From NCBI RefSeq assembly GCF_006386545.1, contig NZ_SWAR01000048.1, positions 1-39,669 on the forward strand: DNA of 39,669 nucleotides, given 5' to 3'. Shown piece after piece: positions 7,621-15,118 of the stretch. The notes under the pieces were generated by a model. That model was given only the letters and a program-made list of their open reading frames with translations. It ran no database searches and was not told the origin of the DNA. The first letter of the stretch is position 1; every line of letters begins with the position of its first letter. The stretch comes from Methylibium rhizosphaerae. GTDB taxonomy: Bacteria > Pseudomonadota > Gammaproteobacteria > Burkholderiales > Burkholderiaceae_C. The position numbers were made by a program, and so were the translations under genes.

Positions 7621-7711
7621 TGCCGTTCGCGCTTTCCGTCCTGGCCCACCCGGGCCCGCAGAGCTTCACCCATGCAATGGCACAGGCGGCGCAGGCCGTG
7701 CTGCCTGAGAC
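7617..7711 (+). pseudogene. Remnant of flavodoxin-fold NAD(P)H quinone oxidoreductase
   Basis: The frame opening at 7617 (ATGA overlap with the preceding gene) reads MMPFALSVLAHPGPQSFTHA and then AQAAQAV. This is the N-terminal beta strand, phosphate-binding loop (AHPxPxSFxHA) and first helix of the KefF/MdaB-like NAD(P)H dehydrogenase (quinone) family. The match stops after about 30 residues and the frame then runs antisense into the MFS gene. Normal members have about 190-200 residues, so this is a 3'-deleted gene. The deletion boundary lies close to the MFS stop at 7766. Confidence 0.6.
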
Positions 7712-7765
7712 GTGCTTCACTTCGACATACCGCCGGCCGCAGGCGCCTGAAGCCGGCGGCAGTGC

Positions 7766-9001
7766 TCAGGCTGCCGCAGCTGCCATCTGCCGCCCCGGCA
7801 GCCGCGTGAACGCCAGGGCGGACAGGAAGGCGCCCAGGCCCAGCGCGAACGCGCCGACGAACAGCCAGGCATAGCTCGAGAACGAGTCGTAGATCAGCCC
7901 GCCCAGCACGGGCCCCAGCGCCATGCCCAGGCTGCTGGCCATGGTGGTGCCGCCGATCACCGTGCCCATCATGCGCAGCGGAAAGTTCTCGCGCGCCATG
8001 ACGGCGAACAGCGGCATCACGCCTGCATAGGTGAAGCCGAACAGCGCGGCCACGGTGTAGAAGCTCCCGAGCTCGCGCGCGTACACATAGCCCAGCACCA
8101 CGATCGCCTGCGCCAGCAGGGCCAGCACCAGCACGCGCGCGGCCCCGAAGCGGTCGCCCAGCAGCCCGAACACCAGGCGGCCGCCCATGCCTGCCAGGCC
8201 CTCCAGGCTGTAGATCGACACGGCGGCCATGAGCGGGATGCCGCAGCTGACGGCATAGCTCACCGTGTGGAAGATCGGCCCCGAGTGCGTGGCGCAGCTC
8301 AGGAAGCTGGTGGCGACCAGGATGAGGAAGGGGGCGGAGCGCAGGGCTTGCCCGCGGGACAGGGCCGGCTCATGCGATGCACCTGCCGGCGCGGCGCCGG
8401 CGGCGGCCTGGGCCAGCGCCGGCGGGCGGCGCACCAGCAGGGCCGCAGGCACCATGATCCCGGCCACCAGGGCCGCGATGATCTGCAGCGAAGTGCGCCA
8501 GTCGTGGCCCTGCACCAGCCACGCCGCCAGCGGCGACATGGTCATCGGCGCCATGCCCATGCCGGCCGACACGAGCGACACCGCCAGGCTGCGCCGCGTG
8601 TCGAACCACCCGGTGACGCAGGCCATCATCGGCGCGAAGATCGCCGCCGCGCTGAGGCCCACGACCACCCCGAACAGCAGCTGGAACGCGAGCAGCGATG
8701 TGGCGAGGCTCGCCAGCGCCAGGCCGGCGGTGAGCAGCAGCGAGCCGGCCAGCACCACGATGCGCGGACCGACACGGTCGGACAGGTAGCCCCAGCCGAT
8801 GCTGCCGAAGGCGAGCGCCAGAAAGGCGAAGGTCATCGCGGTGGAAATGCCGGTGGTGGACCACCCCGTGTCCTCGGCGATCGGCCGCAGGAATACCGGC
8901 AGTGAAAACAGCCCGCCGATCGCGACGCAGCCGAGCAGGCCGCCCGCAGCAACGATGATCCAGCGGTAGTGCGTGTGTTCGGCGGTTCTCCAGGAAGGCA
9001 T
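7766..9001 (-). CDS. Major facilitator superfamily transporter
   Basis: A 411-residue inner-membrane carrier with about 12 hydrophobic segments. The first is around residues 13-33, and the loop 2-3 signature GYLSDRVGPRIVVLAGS (75-91) is the MFS DRxGxR motif. A second copy, LLGDRFGAARVL, lies between helices 8 and 9, separated from the first half by a Pro/Ala-rich central loop (about 191-210). Overall character is closest to the monocarboxylate/oxalate-formate antiporter (MCT/OFA) branch. That would fit the frc gene about 3 kb away, but this link is inference. AAGGGG precedes the ATG by nine bases. Monocistronic. Confidence 0.85.
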   Translation of the reverse strand: MPSWRTAEHTHYRWIIVAAGGLLGCVAIGGLFSLPVFLRPIAEDTGWSTTGISTAMTFAFLALAFGSIGWGYLSDRVGPRIVVLAGSLLLTAGLALASLATSLLAFQLLFGVVVGLSAAAIFAPMMACVTGWFDTRRSLAVSLVSAGMGMAPMTMSPLAAWLVQGHDWRTSLQIIAALVAGIMVPAALLVRRPPALAQAAAGAAPAGASHEPALSRGQALRSAPFLILVATSFLSCATHSGPIFHTVSYAVSCGIPLMAAVSIYSLEGLAGMGGRLVFGLLGDRFGAARVLVLALLAQAIVVLGYVYARELGSFYTVAALFGFTYAGVMPLFAVMARENFPLRMMGTVIGGTTMASSLGMALGPVLGGLIYDSFSSYAWLFVGAFALGLGAFLSALAFTRLPGRQMAAAAA

Positions 9002-9586
9002 GGTCGGGTTCCCCTTTGCTGATGCGGTGTGTCGGTGTGCAGGCTAGTGCGCCCCGCCCGGCGGCGTGAGTAACAAGCCTGGCGCGATTGGTGACCCGTC
9101 GGCGAGCCGAGCTGGGACCTCTTGCCATGACGTTCACAGGGCGCGGTTTTCGACGCGGGGGAGGGGAGGGAAAACCCGGGGTGGCGCAGGGCCGGCCAGA
9201 AAAAAAGGCCGCGAGACACGCCGGACCGGCCGGGTCCTATGGGATGCCCGCAAGGTCCTGGTGTTGAGACATGACCGATCCGTTGTGTTGAGTGCAGGAC
9301 CACGTCAGGACTCGAGCCGGCACGGATGTGCCTCGCGGCTGGAAGCCGGGGCCTGCACCACGGATCGGGCCCCGGAGATCGCCTCTGCCGCACGCGCGTC
9401 GGGTATGTCGCGGGTGGGTTTGTGCTGCGTCAAGACTGTAGGAGGGCGGGCTTGCAGCTTTTGGGCGACTTGGCAAGCCAAGCGCAGGGCCGGCGCAGGA
9501 ATCCTGCATGGCGCCCTGCCGTGGTGCACGGGGGAACGCAGTTTGCTGAACCCTGAGGCCAGGCAGGCCAGCACGAAAGGAAGGTC
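9002..9586. other. Long intergenic region, no gene recognised
   Basis: About 585 bp upstream of both the MFS gene (leftward) and the DUF427 gene (rightward). Several frames are open, but none has a ribosome site or recognisable motif together with a consistent protein. Small inverted repeats are present: GGACC-GGCCG-GGTCC at 9223-9237 and CTTGGC-AA-GCCAAG at 9469-9482. The latter lies about 105 bases before the DUF427 start and is the better candidate operator. An A7 run at 9200-9206 stands out in the GC-rich surroundings. I see no clear sigma-70 promoter. Confidence 0.5.
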
Positions 9587-9964
9587 ATGAGCAAGTCACC
9601 GGGTCATCAACAGCATCCGGACCACAAGGTCCGTGAAACTCGCCTGCACAGCCGTGCGACCGCAGCAGTCGACGGACAGACGATCGCCGAGTCGTCCGAC
9701 GTCGTTCGCGTCGATGAGGACGGTGCGCCGCCGCGCTACTACTTCCCGCGCGACGCGGTTCATGCGAGCCAGCTGACGCGCAGCGAGACGACGACCACGT
9801 GCCCCTTCAAGGGCGTTGCCACGTACTACAGCTTCAAGCAGGGCGACCGCGAGTTCAAGGACGCCATCTGGTCCTATGAAGAGCCGTACGACGAACATGC
9901 CGCCCTCAAGGGCCGCATGGCGTTCTACGACGACCGGTACCCCGCGATCTCGGTCGCGGCCTGA
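9587..9964 (+). CDS. DUF427 domain protein
   Basis: A 125-residue soluble protein of the DUF427 family (small all-beta domain, function unknown). The typical pattern is present: ATAAVDGQTIAESSDVVRV (24-42), PPRYYFPRDAV (48-58) with the family's YYFPxxDV-like element, then TTCPFKGVATYYSF (69-82), IWSYEEPYDE (93-102) and the C-terminal KGRMAFYDDRY (107-117). Length is normal for a single-domain member. AAAGGAAGG precedes the ATG. It stands alone, followed by a terminator-like hairpin. Confidence 0.88.
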   Translation: MSKSPGHQQHPDHKVRETRLHSRATAAVDGQTIAESSDVVRVDEDGAPPRYYFPRDAVHASQLTRSETTTTCPFKGVATYYSFKQGDREFKDAIWSYEEPYDEHAALKGRMAFYDDRYPAISVAA

Positions 9965-9998
9965 CGCAACGCCGACGTTGGCCCTGGAGGCCTGAGAT

Positions 9999-10025
9999 CG
10001 CCGGCGCCTCGCGGCCGGCGGCTTT
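9999..10025 (+). terminator. Hairpin after the DUF427 gene
   Basis: CGCCGGC (9999-10005) pairs with GCCGGCG (10014-10020) around an eight-base loop, followed by GCTTT. It starts 35 bases after the DUF427 stop codon. The T run is short, so terminator function is plausible but not certain. Confidence 0.4.
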
Positions 10026-10080
10026 GCCCCTCGCGCCTCTGCGGCAGCGGACCGTGCGGCGCGGCCAGCAGCCCCGGAGA

Positions 10081-10161
10081 GCCCCCCACAACGAGGGGGC
10101 GTGATCCCGGATCGCACCGGTTCGCGTCTTTCCAAGCAAGCCGCCTCGATGGCGAGGCGGC
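10081..10161 (+). promoter_or_regulatory. Structured leader element, copy A
   Basis: Upstream of the 53-residue frame there are two hairpins. The first is GCCCCC/GGGGGC (10081-10086 with 10095-10100); the second is a nine-base stem at 10140-10148 with 10153-10161 around ATGG. Between them lie GCACC (10114-10118) and a GCGTCT block (10124-10129). The order and spacing of these blocks recur at 11403-11481, so this may be a repeated RNA leader or regulatory cassette. Function unknown. Confidence 0.35.
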
Positions 10162-10182
10162 GCAGGCCCGGAGAGACACGAC

Positions 10183-10344
10183 ATGCGCATCAAGGCCAGG
10201 CAATTCCTCGCGATCCAGCCCAACGACAAGTTCAACCTCGCATCCATCAGCAAGGTCGTCATCGGCATGCTGGCGGCCACGCACAAGGTTTCGACACATT
10301 CCCGGTCCGGCTGGGGCCGGAAAACCAGCGACTTCTTCCTCTGA
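10183..10344 (+). CDS. Possible 53-residue small protein
   Basis: A short frame of 53 residues beginning MRIKARQFLAIQPNDKF and containing ASISKVVIGMLAATHK, with a basic Ser-rich tail ending in DFFL. A purine-rich GGAGAG lies nine bases before the ATG. It is placed after a strong hairpin and before a gene for an exported protein. The amino-acid composition (Lys, Asn, Phe, Ile) is unlike random GC-rich frames, which favours a real gene. No family is recognised. It could instead be part of a leader for the gene at 10413. Confidence 0.4.
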   Translation: MRIKARQFLAIQPNDKFNLASISKVVIGMLAATHKVSTHSRSGWGRKTSDFFL

Positions 10345-10412
10345 CACGGCTTCACGGGCTGCGCGGCGGCCCTCGATGCCGCGATCGCTTTCTTCATGCA
10401 CGGAGGACTCCC

Positions 10413-11036
10413 ATGACACGCATCATTTCCCGCGCTGCGGCCCTGGCCACTGCGCTCTCGGTGACCTTTGCCACCTCGGCTCAGGCGGCATCGCCAGCTG
10501 CGAGCGCCTGCCCCGACTACCTCTTCCTGAGCGGCAACCTCGCGCTCAACCCCAACTTCGAGGTGCCCGCCGCCGGCGTGCCGCTGGGCACTACCAAGTG
10601 CTGGCAGAACGGCAACCCCTCGCCGGTCGATTCCGCCGCGGCCAACTGGCAGATGCACAGCAGCAACGCCGGCGCCACCGTGTGCTCAACGCTCGTGAAC
10701 GGCAGCGCACCCGGGCCTGGCGGCAGCCGCCTGCTGGCCTTCCAGGCCGGCGGCAACGAAGGCGGCGTCTACCAGAGCCACGCACTCGACCCGAAGAAGG
10801 CGTACATGTTCTCGGTGTGGGTGATGGTGCGCAGCGGCCAAGTGGCCATCCAGTCGCGCGCGATGACCGGCGGCCCGGTGTCGTGGACCTCGAAGATCGG
10901 CGAGTGGGAGCAGCTTCGCGTGTGCACCAACTCACTGGCCAACACCGACACGCTGGTCATCTACAACCAGGCGCCCAATGGGGGCACCTTCTTCGTGGAC
11001 CGCGCCGAGCTGCGCGAGATCCCGATCCGGGAGTGA
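10413..11036 (+). CDS. Exported protein with a CBM-like jelly-roll domain
   Basis: A 207-residue secreted protein. It has an N-terminal signal peptide (Arg at 3 and 7, hydrophobic core 8-22, AQA/AS cleavage near 25). The mature part has the layout of a carbohydrate-binding-module-like (CBM4_9 type) jelly roll: NPNFEVP near the start, GSRLLAFQAGG in the middle, YQSHALDPKKAYMFSVWVMV, then a final GGTFFVDRAEL strand. Four Cys in the mature part (SACPDY, TKCW, TVCST, RVCTN) could form disulphides. GGAGGA precedes the ATG. It lies three bases before the lipoprotein gene, so the two are probably co-transcribed. Ligand unknown; the domain call is by pattern only. Confidence 0.7.
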   Translation: MTRIISRAAALATALSVTFATSAQAASPAASACPDYLFLSGNLALNPNFEVPAAGVPLGTTKCWQNGNPSPVDSAAANWQMHSSNAGATVCSTLVNGSAPGPGGSRLLAFQAGGNEGGVYQSHALDPKKAYMFSVWVMVRSGQVAIQSRAMTGGPVSWTSKIGEWEQLRVCTNSLANTDTLVIYNQAPNGGTFFVDRAELREIPIRE

Positions 11037-11039
11037 GCC

Positions 11040-11387
11040 ATGCGCGACCATCTGTCCGCTGCAGCCTGGCGGGCGTCCACGCTCGCTCTCGCGGTGGGGT
11101 GGGGCCTGGTCTCGTGCGGCGGTGGCGGGGACGGCAGCGGGCCAGCGCCGCCGGCCGCGCGGTCCGCCGATGCGCCGGCGATCGCCGCGCTGCCGGCCAC
11201 GCAAGCGCCGGCCACCGCCCCGTGCCGGTCTCCAATGGCCACCCACTCCGCGCCGGTGTCCTCGGAAGCGCTCGCCGCCTTCCGCCAGGCCTTCGACGAC
11301 GAGCTGCGCGCCTTCGCACAGGAGGCTCCCGCGGCCGGCGGAGGTGTGGTCGAACTGCCCGACCCCTTCGAGCAGGCGCGACCGTGA
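11040..11387 (+). CDS. Small putative lipoprotein
   Basis: A 115-residue protein with a type II signal peptide: hydrophobic stretch about 12-25 ending in the lipobox LVSC (Cys26), followed at once by GGGGDGSG, typical of outer-membrane lipoproteins. The mature chain is Ala/Pro-rich for about 50 residues and then has an amphipathic helix, SEALAAFRQAFDDELRAFAQ (about 74-93). There is no recognised family. Its start is three bases past the stop of the exported jelly-roll protein, which indicates a shared operon and a shared envelope location. Confidence 0.65.
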   Translation: MRDHLSAAAWRASTLALAVGWGLVSCGGGGDGSGPAPPAARSADAPAIAALPATQAPATAPCRSPMATHSAPVSSEALAAFRQAFDDELRAFAQEAPAAGGGVVELPDPFEQARP

Positions 11388-11402
11388 GCGCAGGAGTCGC
11401 GC

Positions 11403-11481
11403 GCCCCTCGCATGAGGGGGCGGTTGCACGATCCGCGGCACCACCAGCTTGCGTCTGTATCAGTGGAAGCGCCTCGCGGCG
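11403..11481 (+). promoter_or_regulatory. Structured leader element, copy B
   Basis: GCCCCTC (11403-11409) pairs with GAGGGG(G)C (11414-11421), then come GCACC (11438-11442), TTGCGTCT (11449-11456) and AAGCGCCTCGCGGCG (11467-11481). The same blocks occur in the same order and at nearly the same spacing in copy A at 10081-10161. It ends about 45 bases before the gene at 11527. It could also act as terminator for the lipoprotein gene, but there is no T run. Confidence 0.35.
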
Positions 11482-11526
11482 CTCCATTCCATCCACCTCA
11501 CCAGCTTTCAGTTCAGGAGATCTCTC

Positions 11527-11982
11527 ATGCCAACGCTCAGCACGCCCACCCTCACCCTGGGCAATACCGTCAACAACAAGCGCAACGTGACCGTTGCCGG
11601 CAGCGTCAGCTTCGATGCAGGCGATGTCGGCAAGACCTACCGCCTGGAGATCAAGCTGTTCGGCGACGACTTCAGCGGCGACAAGCTGCCATCCGGCGAC
11701 TCGGTGTTCGACGACGAGCTCTACACGTACTCGTTCGCGGGCGTGAGCCCCTTGCCCCGGCCGTACAAGGTGCTCGCAGTGGCCGCCGCGGGCACGGTGA
11801 ACTACTCCGAAGTACGCACCATCGACGTCGGTCTGCTCGACGAGGATGGCGGGGTCATCATGACCAATACCGACCCGCCGCTGCCCATTCCGCGCAAGGA
11901 CGAGGTCTACGCCCGAGTGACCGTCTCCGGCGCGCCGGTGTCGGTCAATTCGCCGACCATCGACGCGAGCTTCGGCATCTGA
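11527..11982 (+). CDS. Unknown all-beta protein (151 aa)
   Basis: A 151-residue protein beginning MPTLSTPTLTLGNTVNNKRN. It alternates short polar turns and hydrophobic strands (VTVAGSVSF, YRLEIKLFGDD, YTYSFAG, YKVLAVAAAG, EVYARVTVSG), consistent with a beta-sandwich. Asp is abundant (DDFSGD, DSVFDDE, DEDGG), so calcium binding is possible. It has no signal peptide by eye. The start is set by AGGAG seven bases upstream of the ATG; the frame is open further upstream, but that part overlaps the leader element. No family recognised. It converges on the small exported protein of the ECF/kinase operon. Confidence 0.65.
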   Translation: MPTLSTPTLTLGNTVNNKRNVTVAGSVSFDAGDVGKTYRLEIKLFGDDFSGDKLPSGDSVFDDELYTYSFAGVSPLPRPYKVLAVAAAGTVNYSEVRTIDVGLLDEDGGVIMTNTDPPLPIPRKDEVYARVTVSGAPVSVNSPTIDASFGI

Positions 11983-12008
11983 GGTATCTGCGCACGCAGC
12001 AAAGCACC

Positions 12009-12032
12009 GAGGGCCAGGTCGCCCTGGCCCTC
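12009..12032. terminator. Bidirectional terminator-like hairpin
   Basis: GAGGGCCAGG (12009-12018) and CCTGGCCCTC (12023-12032) form a perfect ten-base stem with a four-base loop. It sits between the convergent genes ending at 11982 and 12057. There is no long T run on either side, but position and stem strength fit transcription termination for both. Confidence 0.6.
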
Positions 12033-12056
12033 GCAAACGTGTGCGCGATGCGTGCC

Positions 12057-12320
12057 TTAACGGGTCCCTGCCGAGGCAGCAGCGTCCGTGGGTCGTGTTG
12101 GTACCTTGGAGCCACCGCCGCCATCCGTGCTGCTGATGTTGCCGGGCGCCTTCGCCCCGGCCGGGGCCGCCGGCTTCGGCTTGAGCTTGGGTCCGGACTT
12201 GACGGGAGCCGAAGCCGCGGCAGCAGGCGCGGCGGGGGTGGCGACTGCAGCGGGCGTCGCGGCCCAGGCCACGAGGGCCGCCAGGGCGCCGATGCCGCTC
12301 TTGAGAAGGGTCGTCTTCAT
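12057..12320 (-). CDS. Small exported Ala/Pro/Lys-rich protein
   Basis: An 87-residue protein with a signal peptide (MKTTLLK, hydrophobic core about 8-22, Ala-rich cleavage region near 27-37). The mature part is low-complexity: SGPKLKPKP, PAGAKAPG, then SSTDGGGGSK and a Thr/Ala tail. It is probably disordered, and there is no family. AAGGAGAGC precedes the ATG. It is the last gene of the ECF sigma/Ser-Thr kinase operon, 23 bp after the kinase stop, so it may be a target or accessory of that signalling system. That function is inference. Confidence 0.65.
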   Translation of the reverse strand: MKTTLLKSGIGALAALVAWAATPAAVATPAAPAAAASAPVKSGPKLKPKPAAPAGAKAPGNISSTDGGGGSKVPTRPTDAAASAGTR

Positions 12321-12343
12321 ACATGCTCTCCTTGGGTAGCAGG

Positions 12344-15118
12344 TCAGAACATCAGCAAGGGCCACAACTCGGCCACTTGCAACCGGGGCTGAGGCGGCTG
12401 CGCCAGCAGCTTTCGAGAATAGACGGAAATGGCGCCGAGATCGGATCGCGCAGGCAACGCAGCACGGAACGACTCGCTGGCGAGAGTCAGCGCGCGACGG
12501 GTCGCCTCGTCGGGTGATTGCCGCCAGGCCGATTGGGCCAGCAGGAGCTCTGCGAGCGCCCGCTGCGGGTGCCCTGCGGGCAGACGGCCGGTGGCGACCT
12601 GGCGCGCCTCGTCGTAGAACGGTGCCGCCCGCGCGGTGCCGTGCGCGGCGTCGGTCGCCAGGGCCAGCAGCATCAGCGTGGGCCACATGTCCTTGTGGTG
12701 CGTGCCGAACAGCGCACGCTGTTCGGCCAGGGTGCGGGTGAGCGTGGCGACGGCACCGGCGACATCGCCTCGCCGCAGCTGGCATTCACCGAGCAAGGCG
12801 CGCGTGCGGGCGGCGCGACCGCGCGCCGAGGGGCCGGCCGCCTCGTCATCGCGCAGGGCGGCGCGCAGCAGCGGCTCGGCCTGGTCGACCTCGCCACGGC
12901 GCAACAGCTGGCGGGCGGCAACGAACTTCACCACCCGCGGGGCCGCCGGATTGCCGCTCCTGGGCGCCGATTGCATCGCCAGCGCGATCGCCTGGTCGCT
13001 TTCGGCGTACCGGCCGAGGTGGTGCAGCGCCATGGCATGCCACACGCGTGCATAGACCGTGTAGTTGTCATCGTCGCCCCACAGCTCGACCAGCAGGTCG
13101 ATCAGCTCGGGCATCACCGCCTCGGCGCGTGCGTACTGGCCCAGCTCCACGTCGAGCTCGGCCATGCCGTAGCGGGCCCGGGCCGCGGTGGGCGTGCGCT
13201 TGTCGGCGTGCTCGGCGTAGACGGCGGCGAAAAGTTGCCTGGCCTCGTCCCAGTGGCCGGTCTGCTTCCTCACCTCGGCCAGCTCGGAGAGCGCCAGGCG
13301 GTGGCTCGGGTGGCCGCGTCCGAAGCGTGCCTCGGCCTGGCTTGCGGCCAGGCGCAGCTCGCGCGTAGCGTCGTCAAGCCGGCCTTCAGTGAGCGCGAGC
13401 GTGCCCAGGCGCGTGCGCGCGTGGACGGGTTCGACCATGCCAGTCGCGTCCATCGTGGCGGCCGTGTCGATGACATCCTGGTAGTGCCGGCGTGCCTCGT
13501 CGTTGCGACCCAGCATCCAGGCCACGAAGCCGAGTTCGAAGGTGACCTGCAGGTAGTCATGGCTGCGCATGCGCCCGGCGTTGCGCAGGTGCGCGTGGCT
13601 GAGAGACAGGGCGGCATGGGCCTGCGCCGGGTCGCCGGCGGCCGACAGCATCAGCCCCAGCGGCTGGGCCACTTCGGCCTGCAGCGCCGGGTCGTCGTGG
13701 AGCCTCTTCTGCGACTCGCTCCAGCCGCGCCGCAGCAGGTCGACCACAGGCACTTTGGCGGCGCCCGAGTGCTCGGGGTTCAGCTCCGTGAAGATGCCCG
13801 TGAGCAGTTGCACCACCGAGTGCGTGCGCTCGGCCTCCTGCAGGGCGGCGCGCCACTGCCAGGTGGTGGCGGCGATGCCGGCCACCAGCGTGAGCATCAG
13901 CGCGGCCAGCACGGCCACCTGGGCGCGGTTGCGCTGCACGAACTTCGCCGTGCGGTAGCCGAAGGTGTCGGGCTGCGCGATCACCGGCTGGTGCGCCAGG
14001 TGGCGCTCCAGGTCGTCGCGCAACTCCTGCACCGTCGCATAGCGCTCGGCCGGAGCCTTCTTCAAGGCCTTGGCGACGATGGTCTCCAGGTCGCCGCGCA
14101 GGGCCTGCTGCAGCGCGGGCAGGCTGCTGCCGCGCGAGGGGGCGGCGTCGGGCGATTCGCGCAGCGCGGCGGTCAGGCCGCGCGGCGGTTCCTCGACGAT
14201 GGCGCGTGCCAGTGCGGCCATGCCGCGCGAGCTGCCGGCATAAGGCCGTGCGCCGCTCAGCAGGCCGAACAGCACCACCCCCAGCGCGTACACGTCGGTG
14301 GCCGTGGTGACGGGGCGGCCTTCGATCTGCTCCGGGGCGGCGTATTCCGGCGTGAGGCCGGCCGGGCCGGCGTGGGTGAGCTCGGTGAGCTCGTCGCCCG
14401 TGTCGCCCTCGGCCAGCAGCTTGGCCACGCCGAAGTCGAGCAGCTTCACGTGGCCGTCTTCGGTGACCAGGATGTTGGCCGGCTTCAGGTCACGGTGCAC
14501 CACGAGGTGGGCGTGCGCGTAGGCCACCGCCTCGCACACCTGCATGAACAGGCGCAGGCGCGCCTCGATGCCGAGCTTGCGCGCATCGCACCATTGGTCG
14601 ATGCGTTCGCCGGGCACGTACTCGAGCACCAGGTAGCGCGTGCCGTCGGCGGCGAGGCCGGCATCGAGCAGCTGGGCGATGTGCGGGTGCGAGAGCCGCG
14701 CGAGGAACTCGCCCTCGTGCGCGAAGCGGGCCTGTGCCTGCGGGTCCATGCGCGCGGCATGCAGCAGTTTGACGGCGGCGCGGCCGCTGTAAAGACCATC
14801 GCTGCGCGTGGCGCGCCACACCTGACCCATGCCGCCGCTGCCGATGGGCTCGCGCAGTTCCCAGGCGCCCAGGCGGGTGCCGGACCAGTCGGTCTGGAGC
14901 GGCTCGGCGGGCTGGGGTGTGGCCTCGCCGAGGAAGTTGCCCGCCTCGGCGGCGCGGTCGGCCTCGATCATGGCCAACAGGCGCGGGTAGAGCGCGGGGT
15001 GCTCGGCCTGCGCGCGCTGCAGCTCGGCGGCGCGCCGCGTTGGATCTGCGGCAGCCCAGCGGTCGAACAGGGCCAGCACCTCGCGCCAGGCGGCGGTCGA
15101 TCGTGCCGTGGGCGTCAT
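12344..15118 (-). CDS. Transmembrane Ser/Thr protein kinase with TPR-like C-terminal region
   Basis: A 924-residue PknB-type kinase. A helical N-terminal segment (1-75) precedes the kinase domain (about 86-375): glycine loop GSGGMGQVW (93-101), Lys117, catalytic HRDLKPAN (208-215), DFG at 228-230 and APEQ at 261-264, all intact. One membrane segment (about 398-419) follows, and then about 500 residues of helix-turn-helix repeats (TPR-like, e.g. ARRHYQDVIDTAA and RYAESDQAIALAM) that would lie in the periplasm. The start overlaps the sigma-factor stop by one base (TGATG), so translation is coupled. ECF-kinase pairs of this type occur in Burkholderiales and Planctomycetes; the usual idea is that the kinase controls the sigma factor. 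What the repeat domain senses is unknown. Confidence 0.9.
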   Translation of the reverse strand: MTPTARSTAAWREVLALFDRWAAADPTRRAAELQRAQAEHPALYPRLLAMIEADRAAEAGNFLGEATPQPAEPLQTDWSGTRLGAWELREPIGSGGMGQVWRATRSDGLYSGRAAVKLLHAARMDPQAQARFAHEGEFLARLSHPHIAQLLDAGLAADGTRYLVLEYVPGERIDQWCDARKLGIEARLRLFMQVCEAVAYAHAHLVVHRDLKPANILVTEDGHVKLLDFGVAKLLAEGDTGDELTELTHAGPAGLTPEYAAPEQIEGRPVTTATDVYALGVVLFGLLSGARPYAGSSRGMAALARAIVEEPPRGLTAALRESPDAAPSRGSSLPALQQALRGDLETIVAKALKKAPAERYATVQELRDDLERHLAHQPVIAQPDTFGYRTAKFVQRNRAQVAVLAALMLTLVAGIAATTWQWRAALQEAERTHSVVQLLTGIFTELNPEHSGAAKVPVVDLLRRGWSESQKRLHDDPALQAEVAQPLGLMLSAAGDPAQAHAALSLSHAHLRNAGRMRSHDYLQVTFELGFVAWMLGRNDEARRHYQDVIDTAATMDATGMVEPVHARTRLGTLALTEGRLDDATRELRLAASQAEARFGRGHPSHRLALSELAEVRKQTGHWDEARQLFAAVYAEHADKRTPTAARARYGMAELDVELGQYARAEAVMPELIDLLVELWGDDDNYTVYARVWHAMALHHLGRYAESDQAIALAMQSAPRSGNPAAPRVVKFVAARQLLRRGEVDQAEPLLRAALRDDEAAGPSARGRAARTRALLGECQLRRGDVAGAVATLTRTLAEQRALFGTHHKDMWPTLMLLALATDAAHGTARAAPFYDEARQVATGRLPAGHPQRALAELLLAQSAWRQSPDEATRRALTLASESFRAALPARSDLGAISVYSRKLLAQPPQPRLQVAELWPLLMF

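Noticed and set aside
7393-7874. A longer gene made by reading from the 75-residue protein region into the MFS gene
   Set aside because: The 75-residue frame closes at 7620. The other frame keeps similarity only for the first 30 residues of a flavodoxin-fold protein and then runs antisense to the MFS coding sequence.
9066-9590. Several open frames on both strands in 9002-9586
   Set aside because: None has a ribosome site, a consistent hydrophobic pattern or a known motif; all are likely chance frames in GC-rich DNA.
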